The notes under the pieces were generated by a model. The model was not told the DNA's origin. It saw nothing but the letters and a program-made list of their open reading frames with translations, and searched no databases. This document shows, piece by piece, positions 42,388 through 51,079 of a stretch of 64,000 nt of DNA; within the stretch, counting starts at the first letter, position 1; each line of letters starts with the position of its first letter. A program made the translations under genes and the position numbers. This DNA comes from Lachnospiraceae bacterium (lineage in GTDB: Bacteria; Bacillota; Clostridia; Lachnospirales; Lachnospiraceae). The stretch lies in assembly GCA_017938145.1 (NCBI GenBank), contig JAGBCB010000018.1:1-64000 (forward strand), given 5' to 3'.

Positions 42388-43254
42388 TTACCGAATTAAT
42401 TCAATATAATAATCTAATAGTTCGTATATCCAATCACGAAGTATCGAAAACTGGAATCCCATTGTTTTGGCTTTTTCTGTGTTTATGCTATATTCTGGTT
42501 CTCCATTGTAGGGGGCATTATCTCCATTCTTGTCAATAATTGCTCTTGCTCCTGTTTTCTTCTCAACATAATCAATTATTTCCTTTATAGAGATAGTGCC
42601 CTCAGCACTTCCGTTAATTGCGCCTGTGACCTCTTTGTCAACCAAAAATGCTATAAACTTTCCAGCCTCATCGGAACGTATAAAGCTCATTTGATAATCT
42701 AAATTATCGATATTCATAGGAATAGATTTCATAATGTGTTCAACATAGAACAGCAACCTCTTTGTATAATCATCTTTTCCTATTGCGAACGGATACCTTA
42801 CAGCAATCCAGTTTCTATCAGAATATTTTTGCCATAAAGCGTATTCTGCCTGTCGCTTGATTTGCTCATATGGAAATGCGAATCTGTCACACCAAACAAA
42901 ATCCTTTGAAAATCCATCAAAGTCAGATTCGATTGTGTTTATGTGTTTAGGATTATACACCGATGTACTTGACATATGAATGTATTTGTCACAATCCACA
43001 ACATCCATAATGTACTTTATATCGTTTGAGCAGTACGCAATTTTATCAATTACCACATCATAGTGTGTTCCGCTTATTGCGTTTTTTACACTCTCGCCAT
43101 CTGTTCTTTCAAAAACGATTCGCTTTACACTATCGCCATACTGGTCAGAAGCTTTTCCTCTCGTCGCAATAGTAACATCATGTCCGTTGGCCAATAACTC
43201 GTTTACCATATGTATTCCAAAAAAACGTGTGCCGCCGATTACTAAGATTTTCAT
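42388..43254 (-). CDS. Extended SDR / NAD-dependent epimerase-dehydratase
   Basis: A Rossmann nucleotide-binding start MKILVIGGTRFFGIHMV (G-G-x-x-F-x-G) is followed by the HMSSTSVY strand; the usual YxxxK is represented by YEQIKRQAEY. 288 residues, normal for the family. These enzymes oxidise or epimerise nucleotide sugars or related alcohols. The substrate cannot be told. Its start overlaps the stop of the upstream acetyltransferase, so the two probably act on one pathway. Confidence 0.85.
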   Translation of the reverse strand: MKILVIGGTRFFGIHMVNELLANGHDVTIATRGKASDQYGDSVKRIVFERTDGESVKNAISGTHYDVVIDKIAYCSNDIKYIMDVVDCDKYIHMSSTSVYNPKHINTIESDFDGFSKDFVWCDRFAFPYEQIKRQAEYALWQKYSDRNWIAVRYPFAIGKDDYTKRLLFYVEHIMKSIPMNIDNLDYQMSFIRSDEAGKFIAFLVDKEVTGAINGSAEGTISIKEIIDYVEKKTGARAIIDKNGDNAPYNGEPEYSINTEKAKTMGFQFSILRDWIYELLDYYIELIR

Positions 43255-43706
43255 ACTAACACCTCATTCGTTATTTCAAATCCCACTTTCTTGTACAACA
43301 TAAGGGCATCGTTATTCCATTTTGCAACGTGTAAGGTAATAGGTTCATTGTTTTTTTCCCTAATACGTTGCATCCCCCATAGTAAAAGCTGTTTGCCATA
43401 TCCTCTATGTTGGAATTTCTTATTCACTATTAAATCATCTATCTCATTACCATAACATGCAATAGAACCGATGATTTCTCCTTGATTTATAAGTAAATAG
43501 ATATCCTTAACCTTTTCAATAATTTGTTTATAATCATTCAAAAAATTATATGGTTGAATATCAAGCGCTTTTCTCATTTCGTAAAAACATTCATTGTATA
43601 TTTTCATATATTCTTGAAAGTACTCCAATTCGAAAGGAACACAAACAATATTACTTTTTTCAACACTATTATTAGCGTAGTTCATTTCATATGCTATTAC
43701 TTCCAT
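43251..43706 (-). CDS. GNAT-family N-acetyltransferase
   Basis: 151 residues with the acetyl-CoA loop QHRGYGKQLLLWGMQ (R/Q-x-x-G-x-G/K) near residue 100 and the ending NNDALMLYKKVGFEI, the standard GNAT motif B. Motif IDDLIVNKKF precedes it. Start MEVIAYEMNYAN; GGAG lies 11 nt upstream. Coupled to the SDR gene. It differs in sequence from the GNAT toxin at 21.5 kb and has no antitoxin-like neighbour, so a metabolic or resistance role is likelier. Confidence 0.85.
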   Translation of the reverse strand: MEVIAYEMNYANNSVEKSNIVCVPFELEYFQEYMKIYNECFYEMRKALDIQPYNFLNDYKQIIEKVKDIYLLINQGEIIGSIACYGNEIDDLIVNKKFQHRGYGKQLLLWGMQRIREKNNEPITLHVAKWNNDALMLYKKVGFEITNEVLV

Positions 43707-43860
43707 TGCTTCATCAACTCCACAAATCCAAGCATTTCGATTTCTTTAACACATTAGATTATATCATGATGTCGTCATTTCTTCTATATATTTTCCAATT
43801 ATTTTCTTTGATAAGTGGGATATTTGATTGAATTATTTTTGAATCTTTCTTTGACTGTGC

Positions 43861-44094
43861 GGTATCAATAGGCTTTCGCGGCATATCCTCACTCGTAAAC
43901 TACACTCGCTCCGGTATTCCACGTTCCTATTGACACCTTCCCCTGGTATGGAATATTAGCTGCGCCGACAGGAAGTAGAATCAAATGGTACTTTACACAT
44001 CTGTCGGCTTGCTAAGTTTACCATACCAGGTACGTCTATTTACGCTGTGTCAGGGTGGCTTGCCCCACCCTCTTGCCCTTGGAGTGCAGGGCAA
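43861..44094. ncRNA. Highly folded noncoding tract B (candidate structured RNA or DNA element)
   Basis: Nested complementary segments give a compact branched fold: GGTATCAATAGG (43861) with CCTATTGACACC (43926); CCTGGTATGG (43942) enclosing GCCGACAG (43964) / CTGTCGGC (44001) and closed by CCATACCAGG (44021); then hairpins AGGGTGG/CCACCCT (44052-44071) and TTGCCCT/AGGGCAA (44073-44094). TGACAC (43931) can alternatively pair with GTGTCA (44047). No ORF is supported. It lies just 3' of the minus-strand gene at 44155. The rest of 43707-44154 shows nothing else. Confidence 0.55.
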
Positions 44095-44154
44095 TTCACC
44101 CGGTAGCCTCTGGAAATAGAATTTGCTTCTTAACTGTTGATTTTTATTTGTTTT

Positions 44155-45573
44155 TTATCTGCCAATCTCTTGGGATTTATTGATTTTTTTAGGAGATTCT
44201 TTTGTTATCTCTTTCTGTTTTTCTAATTGCATTTTCTTCTGCAATTTTTCATAGTCAACTAATTCTGCCTGTTTTCCGGAAAGACCGGCTTCTTCCAAAA
44301 CATCTGCAAGGGCTACAGAAATAGATACACTCATATCATTATAACTGTCAGTTGCAACGATGTTCAGATTTTCATCAAGTATGCTGCAAGCATAATAATT
44401 TTCCTCTGCTTTGATAGTTGCATATTCATTTCCAATACGGACTGCAAGCTCCTTTGGAAGATTTCCGTGGTAAGCTGCTTCTGTCAGTTCTGCTATGTTT
44501 TTCACTTGCTTTTGCATCTCAATCTTCTCTTGAATTTCTTCTGCCCAGTTCTTATTTTCTTTTAGCTGATTTTTTTGTTGCTCGGATAAATTCAGCCAGT
44601 GAATAGCCGAAGCCTGTTCGCCGGATGTCCTAAGATGTGCAGGATTTAAGCGTTCCTTTGTCCAATAGGCTGCATCTATCGTAAGGGTATTAACCGGTGC
44701 ATCCATCAGAGCAGCGGAACCGATACTTTGAACCGGTATGCCGTTAATAGAAGTCGGGAGGGAAAGATTTTTTTCTGTTCCGATGTATCTATGCAAAACT
44801 GCTTCTGTTTCTCCGGGCAGCTGATAATACTTCCACCCATCTTTTTCTTTAACTTCTACCTGCACAAGTCCCTGTTCTGTAGACACTGCCACAAATTCCC
44901 CCTGCTTTGGAGGCGGCAGAAGGAACACAGAGCCCTTTTTCTGCTCCGGGGCGGTAAATCCTCTGCCAAGGTAGTCTTTTTCCAAGAAGGAGCGAATCAT
45001 TGCATGGTGGGCGTCCACTACAGCGGTACCAAATTTATCCTGATACAAAACAACTTGCTTCAAAAGAGACTCATACTCCGGATGCTCCTTGAGGCCTTCT
45101 ATAAGCTTTTTCATCTGCTCATTGCCTAACACTTCCAAGGTAAGGTTCGTACTGTTATCATGGAAAAATCCTTCCACCGTCAGTTCCAGAGCTTCCAATG
45201 CTTTTGGATTATCCCGGTACATCTCCTGTATGACTGCGTACTTTTTCAAAATATCCTCCCGGAAGTATGCTTCATTGATGCCAAGCTCCGTGGCAACCAT
45301 GTTTCGGAACATGGAAAATTCTTTGGTTTTCCGGTAGTCATAATAGCCATGCTCCACCGCATCCTTATCACTGGTAAAAGGATTTAAACCTTTCAATCCG
45401 GACACCACGGCGATACGTGACCATTTGCGGAAGCCTCGGAGCATCAGTTTAATTATCCGTCCAAGCCACACATTATTGCGGTACTTTTCTTCATTCTGGA
45501 TTGCTTTCAAAGTGTCCTGTGGTGTATATAACAGCCCCTTTGCAATATCAAACTTATTATAATAACCTGTCAT
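44155..45573 (-). CDS. Uncharacterised transfer-region protein, 472 aa
   Basis: Start at MTGYYNKFDIAKGLLYTPQ: GAGG lies 9 nt upstream and this ATG overlaps the previous gene's end by 17 bases. A hydrophobic, basic stretch near residue 45 (VWLGRIIKLMLRGFRKWSRIAVVSGL) could be membrane-associated. The C-terminal part reads LAVRIGNEYATIKAEENYYACSILDENLNIVATDSYN (given in part), a short beta unit. Last gene of the promoter-4 operon. No family recognised. Confidence 0.55.
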   Translation of the reverse strand: MTGYYNKFDIAKGLLYTPQDTLKAIQNEEKYRNNVWLGRIIKLMLRGFRKWSRIAVVSGLKGLNPFTSDKDAVEHGYYDYRKTKEFSMFRNMVATELGINEAYFREDILKKYAVIQEMYRDNPKALEALELTVEGFFHDNSTNLTLEVLGNEQMKKLIEGLKEHPEYESLLKQVVLYQDKFGTAVVDAHHAMIRSFLEKDYLGRGFTAPEQKKGSVFLLPPPKQGEFVAVSTEQGLVQVEVKEKDGWKYYQLPGETEAVLHRYIGTEKNLSLPTSINGIPVQSIGSAALMDAPVNTLTIDAAYWTKERLNPAHLRTSGEQASAIHWLNLSEQQKNQLKENKNWAEEIQEKIEMQKQVKNIAELTEAAYHGNLPKELAVRIGNEYATIKAEENYYACSILDENLNIVATDSYNDMSVSISVALADVLEEAGLSGKQAELVDYEKLQKKMQLEKQKEITKESPKKINKSQEIGR

Positions 45574-47383
45574 TTTCTTTACCTCGTTCTTTCGTTTTAT
45601 TTTTCTTTTTACTATTGTCTTTCGATTTCTCCTGCTTCTGTTCCCTGATTCTGCTTCCAAACTCCCTATCGCCTAGTCGCTCCCGGTAGAAACGGTCTAC
45701 CTTGGTTGTGACGATTTCATGAGCCATGTATTGATGCATCAGTGCTTTTTCTTCCGGTGTCATAGCTTCATAATCCGTAGACAGAAACCGTTCTTTCTGC
45801 TCGTCATAACTTCCACGGTACTGGCCGGATGCTGCATTTTCTTTTAAAGCTGCCCGCTCTGCGATAAGCTGTACCCTCTCCTCCGGGGACTGCTCTGCTT
45901 CTTTTGCGGTCAACACCGCAATATCCTCCATGGAATCAAGCATCTGTTCCAGATTGGAGCTGAATTGAGGATCCTTTTCTGATACTGCAAGGATAGGTTC
46001 GCCGTTCTGCAGGAGGGTGTACCCTTCTTTATCAAGCTTTAGGACAAATTCCGAATTTACTGCGGATGCAATATATACCGGTTCCGTCCTGTTCTTCAAG
46101 TCCAGTTTCTCCGGTCCTCGTTTTTCGTAGTACACCATAGTCTGAAACCGTTCCAGATAATCCATATCTTGATACAGAGTTTTATTCAGTATCTGCTCCA
46201 CCTTTGCCCGGTCTTTTGCTGAATATGCCATATCCCTGCCGACAACGGTATAGCCTATCCTTTCTTTATCCAGTGCTTTTGTTACTTCCATAAGATCAGT
46301 TACCGCTAAGCCGGAAAGGGTACATAAGGGTTCCTTCCATAAGGCTTCCTTTCGTCCGAAATCAATTTCATACAGCGGAACCGCTGTCATTTGGTCGATT
46401 GCCTTTAATGCCTGTTCCAGTTCTTTAGTATCGGTAACAAGGGCATTCCCAGCACTGTCAAAGCCTTTAATAAAGTCCATAGCTTCCTTTGGTACCATCT
46501 TACATTTGCCATAAGCTTTCATTGCCTGGGTTAATTCCCGGTTTCCAAAGGGATAAGTACGTTCTGTTTTATCCTTTACGATATGCTCTACGGCTCCGTC
46601 ACGGCCTTTGCTTTCTTCCAGTGACAGTGTATGTCTTGTAAGCATTCCATCCGAAATCCGGAGAAACTGCATGGGGTTATGGGCATTTACAAGATACACC
46701 GGCTTTTTCTGTTTTGCCTGTGCAAGCACTTGATTTTTTACTGCCAAAGACTGTTCCAGTTTTTCTTTGTATTCCTGCCCGGCTTCTCCGGAAAACTCAT
46801 ATTCTACAGCCTTTAGTGCTTTTGTTGCGAAATCTTTATCCCTTTCTGCATACAGGATATCGAAAAGCCCCGGTTCTTCCCCTGCTACCACAGAGTAGGT
46901 AAATCCGATTTCTACTGCTTGCCTGCGGAATACTTCTACCTCTGCCTCGGTATAACCAAGTGCCTGACATACATTCTGGTTGGCGTTATCGTGAATAAAC
47001 TCATGCGGTGTCTGTTCCTGAAAAGCAATTTTTAATTCTGCCGCAAACAGTTCCCACACCTTTTCCATCTGTGCTTTATCACAGTCCCTTGTTACGAAAC
47101 TTACCTTCCCATCAATCTCCTGCAAACGCACATAAGTCACTCTCTGACTTTGAAGCAGCTTTTCAAACACAGCGGCATCCACTGCATCCACTGTCTGATA
47201 GGCGGTTTTCCCTCCGCTCCTGATATGCTTTAGGATAGTTTTTGCTCCTTTCATGTGCTCGTCAATGTATCCCTGCTTTTTTTCATCCCGGATTGCCTGG
47301 GCAAGCAAAATCATTAACTGCTTAATAAATACGGAAGTCGCATCCGCTTCCTTCATACCGATTCCTTCACTTACCAATGCCAT
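45557..47383 (-). CDS. PcfB/DUF3801-like protein, 608 aa
   Basis: The N-terminal ~110 residues (ADATSVFIKQLMILLAQAI, TAYQTVDAVDAAVFEKLLQ, SFVTRDCDKAQMEKVWELF) follow the DUF3801 pattern of PcfB, a partner of coupling protein PcfC. The remaining 500 residues contain three further alpha/beta units with phrases such as PVYLVNAHNPMQFLRIS and EPVYIASAVNSEFVLKL. The C-terminus is highly charged (KQEKSKDNSKKKNKTKERGK). AAGGG precedes the start. Likely a cytoplasmic transfer accessory protein. Confidence 0.55.
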   Translation of the reverse strand: MALVSEGIGMKEADATSVFIKQLMILLAQAIRDEKKQGYIDEHMKGAKTILKHIRSGGKTAYQTVDAVDAAVFEKLLQSQRVTYVRLQEIDGKVSFVTRDCDKAQMEKVWELFAAELKIAFQEQTPHEFIHDNANQNVCQALGYTEAEVEVFRRQAVEIGFTYSVVAGEEPGLFDILYAERDKDFATKALKAVEYEFSGEAGQEYKEKLEQSLAVKNQVLAQAKQKKPVYLVNAHNPMQFLRISDGMLTRHTLSLEESKGRDGAVEHIVKDKTERTYPFGNRELTQAMKAYGKCKMVPKEAMDFIKGFDSAGNALVTDTKELEQALKAIDQMTAVPLYEIDFGRKEALWKEPLCTLSGLAVTDLMEVTKALDKERIGYTVVGRDMAYSAKDRAKVEQILNKTLYQDMDYLERFQTMVYYEKRGPEKLDLKNRTEPVYIASAVNSEFVLKLDKEGYTLLQNGEPILAVSEKDPQFSSNLEQMLDSMEDIAVLTAKEAEQSPEERVQLIAERAALKENAASGQYRGSYDEQKERFLSTDYEAMTPEEKALMHQYMAHEIVTTKVDRFYRERLGDREFGSRIREQKQEKSKDNSKKKNKTKERGKENDRLL

Positions 47384-47397
47384 GTTTCACACCCTTT

Positions 47398-48432
47398 CTA
47401 TTGCAGGATATATCCCTGCTCGTATGCAACTGTTCCTACTTCCGTGCCAAGCTCTACAAGAACCGTAATCAGCAGTTCCAACAGGTTAGAAAAGATAAAC
47501 CTCGTATACAGCATTCCTACAAGCAACGCCACCGCCATACAGATAACACCTCTCCACAGCCCTTGATACCGTTTCAAATATACTGCTTCCTTTTCTCTTG
47601 TCAGTTTTCCTCTTTCGTCCTCATAATATGTCACTTCGTAGTAATGATAATTTCCTAACACCATCCCAAGCACATCCAGAGCCGGGAGCAGTCCTCCAAA
47701 GCCTCCGGTCAGTGCATACAATAAACCTTGGGTATACTCCATTGTCATGAGCTTATGAAGCCCAAGACATCCTCCAAATACAGCTGTGTAAAGCACGGAT
47801 GGGGTATGTAATTCCGATACCCGGAACCACTTTTTCTTTCCAACTAAGCCGGTATTGATTTTTCCTATCATCAAATCAGAATCCTTTAAGATATACTCGG
47901 TGCCATCTGCATCCGTGCGGACATTGCCTCCCGGTCGCTCGTTATCTTCCAATGGAACAATCGTCTGTATTAGTCGTTCTATCGTATTTTCATCCAGTAC
48001 CGCAACTTTTTCTTCTCCCTCTTCTAAATTTTCACTTATCTGCTCCGGTCTTGTTTTGATTGTGCTGGTATGCAGATACAACTTGTGTAGGAAGCCATAT
48101 AGGTTATTTAATGCCATCGGATTGCAAGGGTCTACTGCATAGTAGCTTCTTTCATCTCCTGCAAATATCGGATAGATATACTGTGACAGGCCCAATGCCT
48201 CTTTTAACTCCTGCAACGCTGTCTTACACCGTTTCTGCTCCGCATCATTCTCCATAAGAGAATCCTTACAGGGTATCAGAAGAAATACTCCATTTGTGCC
48301 AAGAAACAGGTACTTCACAAAGCTGTATTCCGAAAAATACAGGTTTGTAAACAGTGCCATATCTTCACATAATTCCTCCGGCGGTATCCTGTCCAACAAT
48401 TCTGCAGGAATGTTTGGATCAATTTGTTTCAT
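47398..48432 (-). CDS. TM2-domain membrane protein, 344 aa
   Basis: A soluble N-terminal half is followed by a TM2-type helix pair, AVFGGCLGLHKLMTMEYTQG and LLYALTGGFGGLLPALDVLG, with the family's G-x-x-G-x-H/D-x-F-Y-like turn. One or two more helices (GVICMAVALLVGMLYTRFIF) end the protein. TM2 proteins are poorly understood membrane proteins. It overlaps the metallopeptidase gene by 14 bases. Confidence 0.65.
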   Translation of the reverse strand: MKQIDPNIPAELLDRIPPEELCEDMALFTNLYFSEYSFVKYLFLGTNGVFLLIPCKDSLMENDAEQKRCKTALQELKEALGLSQYIYPIFAGDERSYYAVDPCNPMALNNLYGFLHKLYLHTSTIKTRPEQISENLEEGEEKVAVLDENTIERLIQTIVPLEDNERPGGNVRTDADGTEYILKDSDLMIGKINTGLVGKKKWFRVSELHTPSVLYTAVFGGCLGLHKLMTMEYTQGLLYALTGGFGGLLPALDVLGMVLGNYHYYEVTYYEDERGKLTREKEAVYLKRYQGLWRGVICMAVALLVGMLYTRFIFSNLLELLITVLVELGTEVGTVAYEQGYILQ

Positions 48433-49024
48433 GCTTCCATCCTTTCTTTACAAACAGCAATCGGAAATACTCATACAGTTCAGGATATAGGTTGTAGAGA
48501 TGTTCCGGCTCCAGAATATAAGCAGATAAGGTGTCGGCAAATAATTCTTCCTTTGTGGAAGTGTCATAAGGAAATTCCTTATGTTCCCGGCATAAGCAGT
48601 AGACTAAGGCAAATTCTTCTGATACACTTTCCCAAGAAAGCAACCAGTCCACGAAATGACTGATTTCATGGACGGTCAGTCGTTTTACTCCACCGTCATA
48701 CTTCGGACTTCCGGACACTGTCAGTACCTTTTCTGCATAGTTGATGGCACCGGTGACAGAGGAATCCAAACCGACCTGCTCAAAATCCTCCCTTTGCTCC
48801 GTAAGCAAAACCAACGTCCAGCCATGCTCTATAAAGGCTTCCGTAACTTCTGCCGGAAAAAGTTCAAATGCCGCTTTCACTTCCTGCAACATTTCCTCCG
48901 GTACATCCTCGGTAACCTGCATAGGCAGCTCTAACAGCCGTTTTTCTTTATTTGTTTTAGAGGCAACAAGCCATATGGCAAGTAATACAAAGTTGAGAAG
49001 CAGGCAATATCTTAGTTTCTTCAT
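48419..49024 (-). CDS. Membrane-anchored ATLF-like zinc metallopeptidase
   Basis: Start at MKKLRYCLLLNFVLLAIWLVAS with AGGAG upstream; the longer ORF would begin upstream of the predicted transcript start. The N-terminal helix would anchor or export it. HEISHFVDWLL near residue 125 is an HExxH zinc site, and KEELFADTLSAYILEPEHLY about 45 residues later supplies the third-ligand Glu, as in the ATLF/Pro-Pro endopeptidase group related to anthrax lethal factor. It is outside or membrane facing, so it may process surface proteins or cell-surface barriers. First gene of the promoter-4 operon. Confidence 0.7.
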   Translation of the reverse strand: MKKLRYCLLLNFVLLAIWLVASKTNKEKRLLELPMQVTEDVPEEMLQEVKAAFELFPAEVTEAFIEHGWTLVLLTEQREDFEQVGLDSSVTGAINYAEKVLTVSGSPKYDGGVKRLTVHEISHFVDWLLSWESVSEEFALVYCLCREHKEFPYDTSTKEELFADTLSAYILEPEHLYNLYPELYEYFRLLFVKKGWKHETN

Positions 49025-49052
49025 ATACGCTCCTTTCCATGTCTTTAACATG

Positions 49053-49082
49053 GTATAGAGGGAAAAATTTGTGGTTTACTCA
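49053..49082 (-). promoter_or_regulatory. Element-specific promoter, copy 4 (metallopeptidase operon)
   Basis: TGAGTA-N10-TTTTCCCTC-TATACC on the minus strand, about 30 bp before the start at 49024. Confidence 0.8.
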
Positions 49083-49090
49083 AAATGCGC

Positions 49091-49127
49091 ACAAAAAACC
49101 ACTGTAGATTGCTCTACAATGGTTTTA
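49091..49127 (-). terminator. Terminator immediately before promoter copy 4
   Basis: Stem AAACCATTGTAG / CTACAGTGGTTT with one mismatch, then TTTTTT on the minus strand. It stops transcription from the kinase gene. Confidence 0.8.
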
Positions 49128-49185
49128 AGTTATGTTCCTTATTCACAAAATTGTACCTGAAATAAATGTAATTGAATAAATCATC

Positions 49186-50688
49186 TTACAATCTTATCGA
49201 AATATCACAGGTTCTGTTCATATGTATTTTTTCTTTTAATTCGTATATATCCTCTTCCCTTAATCTCCCGATACCCTGTAATCTTCCGATATGTTCATCA
49301 TTCTTTTTAATAATGGTACAGTTATGAAATGGGGCAAGTGCAATTACTTTGTAATTATTACTAACAAAACGTTCTTGAATTGCTAATTCTGAAATCTCAT
49401 GTACCTTACCTTTATATCTAATATAACCACTTGAAATTGCATCGTAAGGAACAATATCTTCATTTTCGATAACTGCCACTGAATGATATTCTTTACCGTC
49501 AATCGTATACGGAGATGAATCATCTATTTCCATCAGTAAAATATCATCATATACATCGCTTGTAAATAATCCCCATATGCATCGTATATTCAATTGTCTT
49601 ACTCCCATTAAAAACTCATTATTTTCCAGTCGTATAATCGAAGATACCTTATTATTTCCTATCCCTGTGTTAAATTCCAATGCTTTGTTATATTTCTTCT
49701 CAAAAATACTTTCGAATAATTCACACATAACTTCTTTATCTGTAATAGAAAATGCATGATTATATACTTCTGGAATAACACGTAATACTGCATCATGAAA
49801 TTTAAACATATCATCAAATGGGTCAATTTCTTTGGCTTTGCTCTTTTCATCCTTATAAAACTGAATTATCTCATCTATTGATTGAAATCGTTCCGCAGGA
49901 TTATTTCTCAAACACCTACTGATAATGTTATCGTATATGTATGCATCAACCCAATCATACTTTTGTGAAATATACTCTGCACCCGTACCACGATTCACCG
50001 TTCCGAAAACAAACCAATACATAATCTGTGCCATCGAATATATATCTGCTGCCTGCGTTACCTCATATGCATTACTAATCTGTTCTGGTGCCGAAAATTC
50101 CACATTAGCAAGGCGTTCACCTTTTTTAGTCTTATTATCTATTGGAAAATCCTCTTTCTCATAATGAGCTATCCCAAAATCTGCCAAAACAAAATTTTCT
50201 TCAAAATCTACCAAAATATTTTCAGGCTTAATATCACGATGTATAATCCCTTTTCTGTGAATATCCCTTAATGTAACGAGAAGAAAATTAAACAAATTAG
50301 TAAACTCTTCTACTCCAATTTCTTTTTCGCTTCTATATTTTTTAAGATTTTTTGAATATGGAGTCATTATTATATACGGAATACGAATTCCTTCTTGTAT
50401 CTCAAGTTCATCATAATGTATCATATTAACGATATTGCGCAACTCATTTCTCGCATAATTCGTATTAAAATATTCCGATTTAAACCTCATGAGTTTTCTT
50501 TCAGAATTGGAAATTAAAAATTTTATTGCAATTTCCTTTTCATTTATTGTTGCTAAATATACTAAACCATTTCCACCTTGTCCTATTCTATTGCTATTGG
50601 TAAACTTCAACTCACCCAAAGTCGTGTGAATACCGCCATGGGTATTTATATATTCAATAAAACACTTTTCTATTTCATCTGTATTCAT
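49186..50688 (-). CDS. Eukaryotic-like Ser/Thr protein kinase
   Basis: Start at MNTDEIEKCFIEYINTHGG, which has AAGGGGG 5 nt upstream; 41 further codons upstream are not supported. The kinase domain spans residues ~25-300: glycine loop RIGQGGNGLVY, ATP-binding Lys in IAIKFL, catalytic HRDIKPENIL, and DFGIAH. No membrane helix or PASTA repeats follow. The C-terminal 200 residues are unrecognised. Cytosolic kinases of this kind on mobile elements include phage-defence kinases. No element promoter precedes it, so it looks like cargo beside the type I toxin. Confidence 0.88.
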   Translation of the reverse strand: MNTDEIEKCFIEYINTHGGIHTTLGELKFTNSNRIGQGGNGLVYLATINEKEIAIKFLISNSERKLMRFKSEYFNTNYARNELRNIVNMIHYDELEIQEGIRIPYIIMTPYSKNLKKYRSEKEIGVEEFTNLFNFLLVTLRDIHRKGIIHRDIKPENILVDFEENFVLADFGIAHYEKEDFPIDNKTKKGERLANVEFSAPEQISNAYEVTQAADIYSMAQIMYWFVFGTVNRGTGAEYISQKYDWVDAYIYDNIISRCLRNNPAERFQSIDEIIQFYKDEKSKAKEIDPFDDMFKFHDAVLRVIPEVYNHAFSITDKEVMCELFESIFEKKYNKALEFNTGIGNNKVSSIIRLENNEFLMGVRQLNIRCIWGLFTSDVYDDILLMEIDDSSPYTIDGKEYHSVAVIENEDIVPYDAISSGYIRYKGKVHEISELAIQERFVSNNYKVIALAPFHNCTIIKKNDEHIGRLQGIGRLREEDIYELKEKIHMNRTCDISIRL

Positions 50689-50739
50689 AAAATCCCCCTT
50701 GTCAAAGATCTCGATTCTCTGACTTCTTTCATTTTGCAC

Positions 50740-50768
50740 TTGAAACTTTTTATGGAGTATATTATAAT
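50740..50768 (+). promoter_or_regulatory. Promoter of antisense RNA for toxin 2
   Basis: TTGAAA, 17-bp spacer, TATAAT: a near-perfect sigma-A promoter with no gene behind it, pointing at the toxin's 3' end. Confidence 0.75.
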
Positions 50769-50774
50769 TAAACC

Positions 50775-50860
50775 AAAGAGAGCAACCGCCCACAAAGTGG
50801 TTAGCCTCCATTGTGGCAAAAAGTCACTCAGCCGGCCAAGACATGAGTGGCTTTTTTATT
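50775..50860 (+). ncRNA. Predicted antisense RNA antitoxin for toxin 2
   Basis: The RNA from the promoter at 50740 would run ~80 bases to the shared bidirectional hairpin GTCACTCA/TGAGTGGC (50823-50851) with TTTTTT after it. It overlaps the 3' end of the toxin mRNA on the opposite strand. Confidence 0.6.
50819..50858. terminator. Bidirectional terminator shared by toxin 2 and its antisense RNA
   Basis: GTCACTCA / TGAGTGGC stem flanked by AAAAA on one side and TTTTTT on the other. Confidence 0.75.
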
Positions 50861-50951
50861 TTCGCTTATTGTTCCTATCTATGTAGGTAAGCAATGCTAA
50901 AAGAAAAGTACCCGCTAAAAATAACAGGCTTAAAATTTCAAATATTTCCAT
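50856..50951 (-). CDS. Holin-like type I toxin 2, 31 aa
   Basis: The peptide begins MEIFEILSLLFLAGTFLLAL and ends LTYIDRNNKRK: a single membrane helix and a basic tail, the classical form of Firmicutes holin-like type I toxins (ending LLTYID-K/R). GGGAGGTGGT lies before the ATG. GGAGGCTACCAC in the leader (50982-50993) is complementary to GTGGTTAGCCTCC at 50797-50809, beyond the terminator, the same layout as toxin 1. Confidence 0.78.
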   Translation of the reverse strand: MEIFEILSLLFLAGTFLLALLTYIDRNNKRK

Positions 50952-51017
50952 TAGCACCACCTCCCCTCTATTGCTAGTTCGGGAGGCTACCACTCTGTAC
51001 ACGATTGCTCTTGGATT

Positions 51018-51046
51018 ATCTTAACACATTTTCCGTATTCCAACAA
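51018..51046 (-). promoter_or_regulatory. Promoter of type I toxin 2
   Basis: TTGTTG, 17-bp spacer, TAAGAT on the minus strand, about 65 bp before the toxin start. Confidence 0.6.
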
Positions 51047-51079
51047 TCCCGAACATTGCAGATTTTGTAACTTTTTATC

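Noticed and set aside
37331..44094. Group II intron or IS element as the source of the folded tracts.
   Set aside because: No reverse transcriptase, transposase or domain V-like sequence is present, and no flanking target duplication was found.
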